This document shows, one piece after another, positions 60,966-64,000 of a DNA stretch of 64,000 nucleotides. The translations under genes were made by a program, and so were the position numbers. The stretch is from a virus, in IMG/VR virus record IMGVR_UViG_3300046007_007152, positions 1-64,000 of that record, one strand, 5' to 3'. Under the pieces are notes generated by a model. That model saw only the letters and a list, made by a program, of their open reading frames with translations, made no database searches and was not told the DNA's origin. Numbering within the stretch: position 1 is the stretch's first letter; each line of letters starts with the position of its first letter.

Positions 60966-61877
60966 TTATTGTTCAGCCAACTTTTGGAAGTAAGACAGAG
61001 AATCCATCTCCTCTTCCGGCTCATCTGTTGGAGCCGGTTCTTTCTTCTTTGGAGCAGGCTTGCTGCGACTGGGAGCATCAAAAGGTGTTTCGGTTTCGTC
61101 TTCGGCTCTTGACTGATTTTCCATTGTGTTAGAACGAATGTCATCACCAAGAGTTTCATACAACTTAGTCTTGAGAGCAGCATACTCCTTGAAATTCTTT
61201 GCTGAAACAAACTCTTGGAGAGAGTATTGCTTATTCCAAAGAGTCTCTAGTTTAGCATCATCGCCACCGAAGAGTGGAGATGCAGGAGCAAATTCAGACT
61301 TGTCATAGTTTGTATAACCAGCAACTTTTCGAATCTTCAACTTAAAGTCTGCTCCAGACCAAAAATTAAAGGGATCAATTGCGGCTTCATCTTTAAATTC
61401 AGGATACATTGCTTCCTTGAGTTTATCAAAGATCTTTACGCCATACTTGAATAGGAAAACTTTTCCCTCATTTTGAGGATTTGCTTCATCCTTAATAACA
61501 AGAATATTTGAGATATAAGTCAATTTACGCTTTCTATCTCGCGCAATATTCTTATCATCTTCAATTCCGCTATTCCATAGTTCGTTATTCAATTCACACA
61601 CAGGGCATTTGCCACCATTAGTAGTAAGGCAGTTTTCAATAAACCAACCATTCTTTCCCTGAAATGCATGTGAATATACTTTTACAAATGGTAGTTCTTC
61701 GTCCTTTGGTGATGGTAGAAATCGAAGAACTGCATATCCGTTTCCAGACTTGTCTGGCTCAGGACGCCAAAAACGGTCATCCTTATAATCCTTCTTACCT
61801 TCTAGAGTTTCTAGTGCCTTAGTAAGATCGCTAATACTTGTTTTTGACTTCTTCTTAAAATCGTTAAATGATGACAT
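60966..61877 (-). CDS. 32: Single-stranded DNA-binding protein gp32
   Basis: Coats ssDNA in replication, recombination and repair. 303 aa (T4 301). The OB-fold core has GNGYAVLRFLPSP, the zinc site NGGKCPVC with preceding ENC, ISNILVIKD, NEGKVFLFKYGVKIFDK and YTNYDKSEF, all matching T4. The C-terminal ~70 residues are acidic with a KKKEPAP linker and contact partner proteins. The start at 61877 has an AAAGGA SD at good distance; the in-frame ATG at 61904 has none and lies in a leader hairpin. The leader holds two hairpins that may serve autoregulation. Confidence 0.95.
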   Translation of the reverse strand: MSSFNDFKKKSKTSISDLTKALETLEGKKDYKDDRFWRPEPDKSGNGYAVLRFLPSPKDEELPFVKVYSHAFQGKNGWFIENCLTTNGGKCPVCELNNELWNSGIEDDKNIARDRKRKLTYISNILVIKDEANPQNEGKVFLFKYGVKIFDKLKEAMYPEFKDEAAIDPFNFWSGADFKLKIRKVAGYTNYDKSEFAPASPLFGGDDAKLETLWNKQYSLQEFVSAKNFKEYAALKTKLYETLGDDIRSNTMENQSRAEDETETPFDAPSRSKPAPKKKEPAPTDEPEEEMDSLSYFQKLAEQ

Positions 61878-61889
61878 TTTTTTTCCTTT

Positions 61890-61934
61890 ATGGGATCTAC
61901 CCATTGCTAATGTTTAAGACGGGAACTACCCGCC
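61890..61934 (-). promoter_or_regulatory. Twin hairpins in gene 32 leader (candidate operator)
   Basis: Hairpin 1: GGCGGG/CCCGTC stem (61934-61929 with 61923-61918, one G-U) with loop UAGUU. Hairpin 2: perfect AUGGG/CCCAU stem (61904-61900 with 61894-61890) with loop UAGAU. Both present the core GGGUAG(U/A)UCCC, 13 nt apart, and an A-rich SD region follows. T4 gp32 represses its own mRNA from a folded leader element, so these may be the equivalent site. Confidence 0.65.
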
Positions 61935-61947
61935 ACGAACATATGTA

Positions 61948-61956
61948 ATTATAACA
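61948..61956 (-). promoter_or_regulatory. Extended -10 promoter for gene 32
   Basis: TGTTATAAT is an exact extended -10 (TGnTATAAT). The -35 region is poor (TTCCAA at 16 nt). The predicted start near 61941 gives a leader of about 64 nt that contains both hairpins. Confidence 0.6.
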
Positions 61957-61964
61957 AATAAAGT

Positions 61965-62192
61965 TTAGATTGGAAGTTTATTTTTTATTTTTGGGAGAAG
62001 ATTTATTTGCCGTCCCTCTTCTTGAATCTTCTCTACGATTGGTTTGGTGAGAAATTTGGCTGCAACTTCAGGTTCAATATTCATATCTTCCGTAACTGCA
62101 ACTATGGCTTCGAGATATGTTACATTCCATCGTTTTACATGATTTTCTATTTTTTTACAAAACTGTTGTTGTTTTTCGGTATCAAATATCAT
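61965..62192 (-). CDS. 33: Late-promoter transcription co-activator gp33
   Basis: Bridges RNA polymerase and the gp45 clamp in late transcription. 75 aa (T4 112). VTYLEAIVAVTEDMNIEPEV then AAKFLTKPIVEKIQEEG align well with T4 MSYLEATTAFLEENSIPET and AKFIPSGIIEKIQSEA, and INLL matches ENLL. It lacks ~30 N-terminal residues and the acidic/hydrophobic T4 C-terminus (LDFLL), ending KIKNKLPI instead. SD AGGA precedes the ATG. Adjacent to 32, close to its T4 neighbourhood. Confidence 0.85.
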   Translation of the reverse strand: MIFDTEKQQQFCKKIENHVKRWNVTYLEAIVAVTEDMNIEPEVAAKFLTKPIVEKIQEEGRQINLLPKIKNKLPI

Positions 62193-62213
62193 TTATATTC
62201 CTGTTTTCATAGT

Positions 62214-62221
62214 TATACATA
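62214..62221 (+). promoter_or_regulatory. Late-promoter-like box TATACATA
   Basis: Seven of eight match to TATAAATA. The +1 would be A62227, giving a 19-nt leader with a CGGAG SD before the ATG at 62246. It sits in the 53-bp divergent gap with gene 33. Confidence 0.45.
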
Positions 62222-62245
62222 CTTTTATCAATACGGAGAATACGG

Positions 62246-63505
62246 ATGGCAGACACAGACAAAGATCTGACAATTGACGTTTCTGGTAACACCGCAAGTA
62301 TAGCAACTGACTATCTATATGTCAATGGGCTAAGCGGTGACGCAGCACACGTTCAAATCATGAAAATGATGTGGGGAACCAGCGGCGAAGCATTTAGAGT
62401 TTCCCAATCAACACCACTTCCAGTTAATATTTATTCGACCAACCCGAGCACTGTTTTGGGTATTTCTGGTTCTGTTTCTGGAACTGTAACAGTCACAAAC
62501 ACAGGAACTGGATCTAGTTTTGTTTATGTACGAGGGAGCACTGGGTATCAACTTCCAGTAACTGGTAATATTCAAGGTGTTACAAATGGCGTTCCTGTTG
62601 CCATCACGGGAAGTGTCAGCCTTCGTCAACCAGTAATCGTTGGAGGTGCTGGATCAACCGGAATAACCATACAACCAATTACAGTTACTGGTGGTAGATA
62701 TCTTTCATCATCAAACGATAGTGTAAGTGTTACTGGTTCTGTAACAATCAGTGGTGGTAGATATCTTAATTCAGTAACCGACACTGTTTCTGTGTTGGGT
62801 TCTGACCTTGGAAGTAAAGTACTAACCAGATTGTATGACTCATCTGGTGCAACATTAAATTCAACATCAAATGCATTAAATGTTTATTTGACAAATTCAG
62901 GATTTACTGCCACAATAAATGTTGGAGCAAGTACTGGTGTATTTAATCATAACAATTTACCGCTTGTTGTTGCTGGATCTACTTCAGGTGCTGCTATCGT
63001 AGTAAAAGGAGAAAATGGAGATGCGATTGAAGTTACCGCAACAACTCCACTTGATGTTAATGTAACTAACGATCTAAGTATTGATGACACTGAAATAGTA
63101 AATGCAATAACTCTTGAAACAACTCCGTTAATTTCTAAACTTTCTGATATTAAAACGAATACTGCTGTTTTGTCATCTATAAAAACAGACATAACTGGCG
63201 GAAATATCAGAGCAAAGGTATCAGAGATTATAAGACCATCAAAAGTAACAAGCGCAACTAAAACAATTGCTGCAACAGCCACTCAATTGAATTCAAACTT
63301 TCCATTGCTTGTGGGTGTCACAGTAAAGGCAAATAGCACAAATACTGCGCTCGTTTACATTGGTGGTCCACAACTACTTACAAATCCAAGAGATGGTTAT
63401 CCACTAGAGGCGGGAGAGAGCATTTATATAGAATGTAATAATTTGAGTGCTCTATATGCAAGATCGGCAGAAGGTTCTCAACTAATAAGTTATATTGGTT
63501 CGTAA
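62246..63505 (+). CDS. Repetitive beta-rich virion protein (fibre-like), 419 aa
   Basis: Rich in Thr/Ser/Val/Gly. It has short repeated strands such as VTGGRYLSSSNDSVSVTGS and VTISGGRYLNSVTDTVSV (about 147-185), suggesting a beta-helix or stacked beta-prism shaft. The C-terminal ~75 residues (AATATQLNSNFPLLVGVTVK ... GYPLEAGESIYIECNNLSALYARS) form a compact beta sandwich like those seen in phage surface or fibre proteins. A late box and SD precede it. The exact virion location is not known. Confidence 0.75.
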   Translation: MADTDKDLTIDVSGNTASIATDYLYVNGLSGDAAHVQIMKMMWGTSGEAFRVSQSTPLPVNIYSTNPSTVLGISGSVSGTVTVTNTGTGSSFVYVRGSTGYQLPVTGNIQGVTNGVPVAITGSVSLRQPVIVGGAGSTGITIQPITVTGGRYLSSSNDSVSVTGSVTISGGRYLNSVTDTVSVLGSDLGSKVLTRLYDSSGATLNSTSNALNVYLTNSGFTATINVGASTGVFNHNNLPLVVAGSTSGAAIVVKGENGDAIEVTATTPLDVNVTNDLSIDDTEIVNAITLETTPLISKLSDIKTNTAVLSSIKTDITGGNIRAKVSEIIRPSKVTSATKTIAATATQLNSNFPLLVGVTVKANSTNTALVYIGGPQLLTNPRDGYPLEAGESIYIECNNLSALYARSAEGSQLISYIGS

Positions 63506-63508
63506 TGC

Positions 63509-64000
63509 ATGTCAGGAACTAGAAGAAATACTAAAAGAGTATACACTCAAAAAGATACAAGATCATTTTATCTTGTAGCAAACGATGTGTTTTATGGTTT
63601 GATTTTTTCTTCTACTCAAGAATTCTATTTTAAGAAAAATAGAAATTTATTGAGCATTCCGTCTTTGCTTTTTTATGATAATCAAAATAAAGTAATAATA
63701 GATTACAGTAATTCTAAAAACGAAGATGATTTATCTTATGTTAGTTCGTTTTTTAATTCACTAACTCCTGGCATAACATTCACAATACAAGATGCTTTGT
63801 ATGTTGATGATAAGTCACAGATTCAGGCAAATTTAAGTGGTACTTTTTCGTTTACCTCATTCGATCAAGGAAAAATAATAAGAGCCGAAGTTGTTTCTAC
63901 CTCAAGACTGATAGAAAGTAACGATTCATATTTTTCTAAATTTTTTACACAAGTTCCTCAATTATTTAAGAGTTCTTCAACACTATCTTCTAAACAACAA
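63509..64000 (+). CDS. Structural hypothetical protein (3' end beyond window)
   Basis: 164 codons visible, starting MSGTRRNTKRVYTQKD three bases after the previous stop, so cotranscribed. The start codon is the second ATG; the one at 63505 meets a stop after five codons. Beta-rich with many Phe/Ser/Asn (ANDVFYGLIFSSTQEFYFKK). No family recognised. Probably a virion protein partnered with the preceding fibre-like gene. Confidence 0.7.
   Translation, partial: MSGTRRNTKRVYTQKDTRSFYLVANDVFYGLIFSSTQEFYFKKNRNLLSIPSLLFYDNQNKVIIDYSNSKNEDDLSYVSSFFNSLTPGITFTIQDALYVDDKSQIQANLSGTFSFTSFDQGKIIRAEVVSTSRLIESNDSYFSKFFTQVPQLFKSSSTLSSKQQ

Noticed and set aside
61878-61904. Upstream ATG (61904) as start of gene 32
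   Set aside because: It lies in a hairpin stem and lacks an SD, while ATG 61877 has AAAGGA and matches the family N-terminus.
1-64000. tRNA genes, lysogeny genes, photosynthesis genes, insertion sequences, inteins
   Set aside because: None could be supported: no cloverleaf noticed by eye, no integrase, repressor or transposase motif, and core proteins are uninterrupted in length.

Overview
This window is a stretch of the genome of a T4-like contractile-tailed phage (myovirus), AT-rich and almost fully coding. The core genes are recognisable from their protein sequences, but they diverge a lot from coliphage T4: short tail sheath, short gp7-like protein, very large hub, and a rebuilt adhesin region. 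This suggests an environmental T4 relative. The host cannot be read from the window; there are no photosynthesis genes, tRNAs, integrase or CRISPR.

Layout. (1) 1-12.4 kb, minus strand: replication, recombination and late-transcription genes (44 partial, 45, rnh, 46, 47, 55, uvsW, uvsY). Inserted between 46 and rnh is a cassette of a PLP-dependent enzyme, a DNA methyltransferase, an unknown 375-aa protein and a small carbohydrate-binding-like protein. Seven genes from 55 downwards are chained by six consecutive 4-bp ATGA overlaps. (2) 12.4-26.0 kb, minus: head, neck and tail-tube genes in T4 order (an extra tube-like paralogue, 23, 22, a candidate internal protein, 21, core proteins, 20, 19, 18, 17, 16, 15, 14, 13). 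(3) 26.1-45.5 kb, minus: where T4 has wac and genes 12 to 9 there is a metal-site-like Cys protein, four giant Cys-rich proteins (three with collagen-like N-termini, three with Lcl/DUF1566-like C-termini), several fibre-like proteins and a trypsin-like protein. (4) 45.5-57.5 kb, minus: baseplate genes (8, 7-like, 6, 25, a giant gp27-like hub, 53, 48). (5) 57.5-60.9 kb, plus: 4, 54-like, 26 with an apparent programmed -1 frameshift, and the tape measure. (6) 60.9-64 kb: 32 and 33 on minus, then two structural genes on plus.

The genes work together as a normal T4 programme: the gp44 clamp loader and gp45 clamp, gp32, gp46/47, UvsW and UvsY run recombination-dependent replication; gp55 and gp33 direct late transcription from ATAAATA-type promoters found before 13, 18, 19, 26 and others; late genes build the head, neck, tail and baseplate. 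The most interesting items are the U_UUU_UUA frameshift in gene 26, the trypsin-like triad protein, the tandem Cys-rich collagen/Lcl adhesins, a head protein with a T4-style capsid-targeting leader, twin hairpins in the gene 32 leader, and gp55/gp33 tails that lack a T4-like clamp-binding end. All family calls come from reading the sequence and from memory of T4 families; no database search was run.
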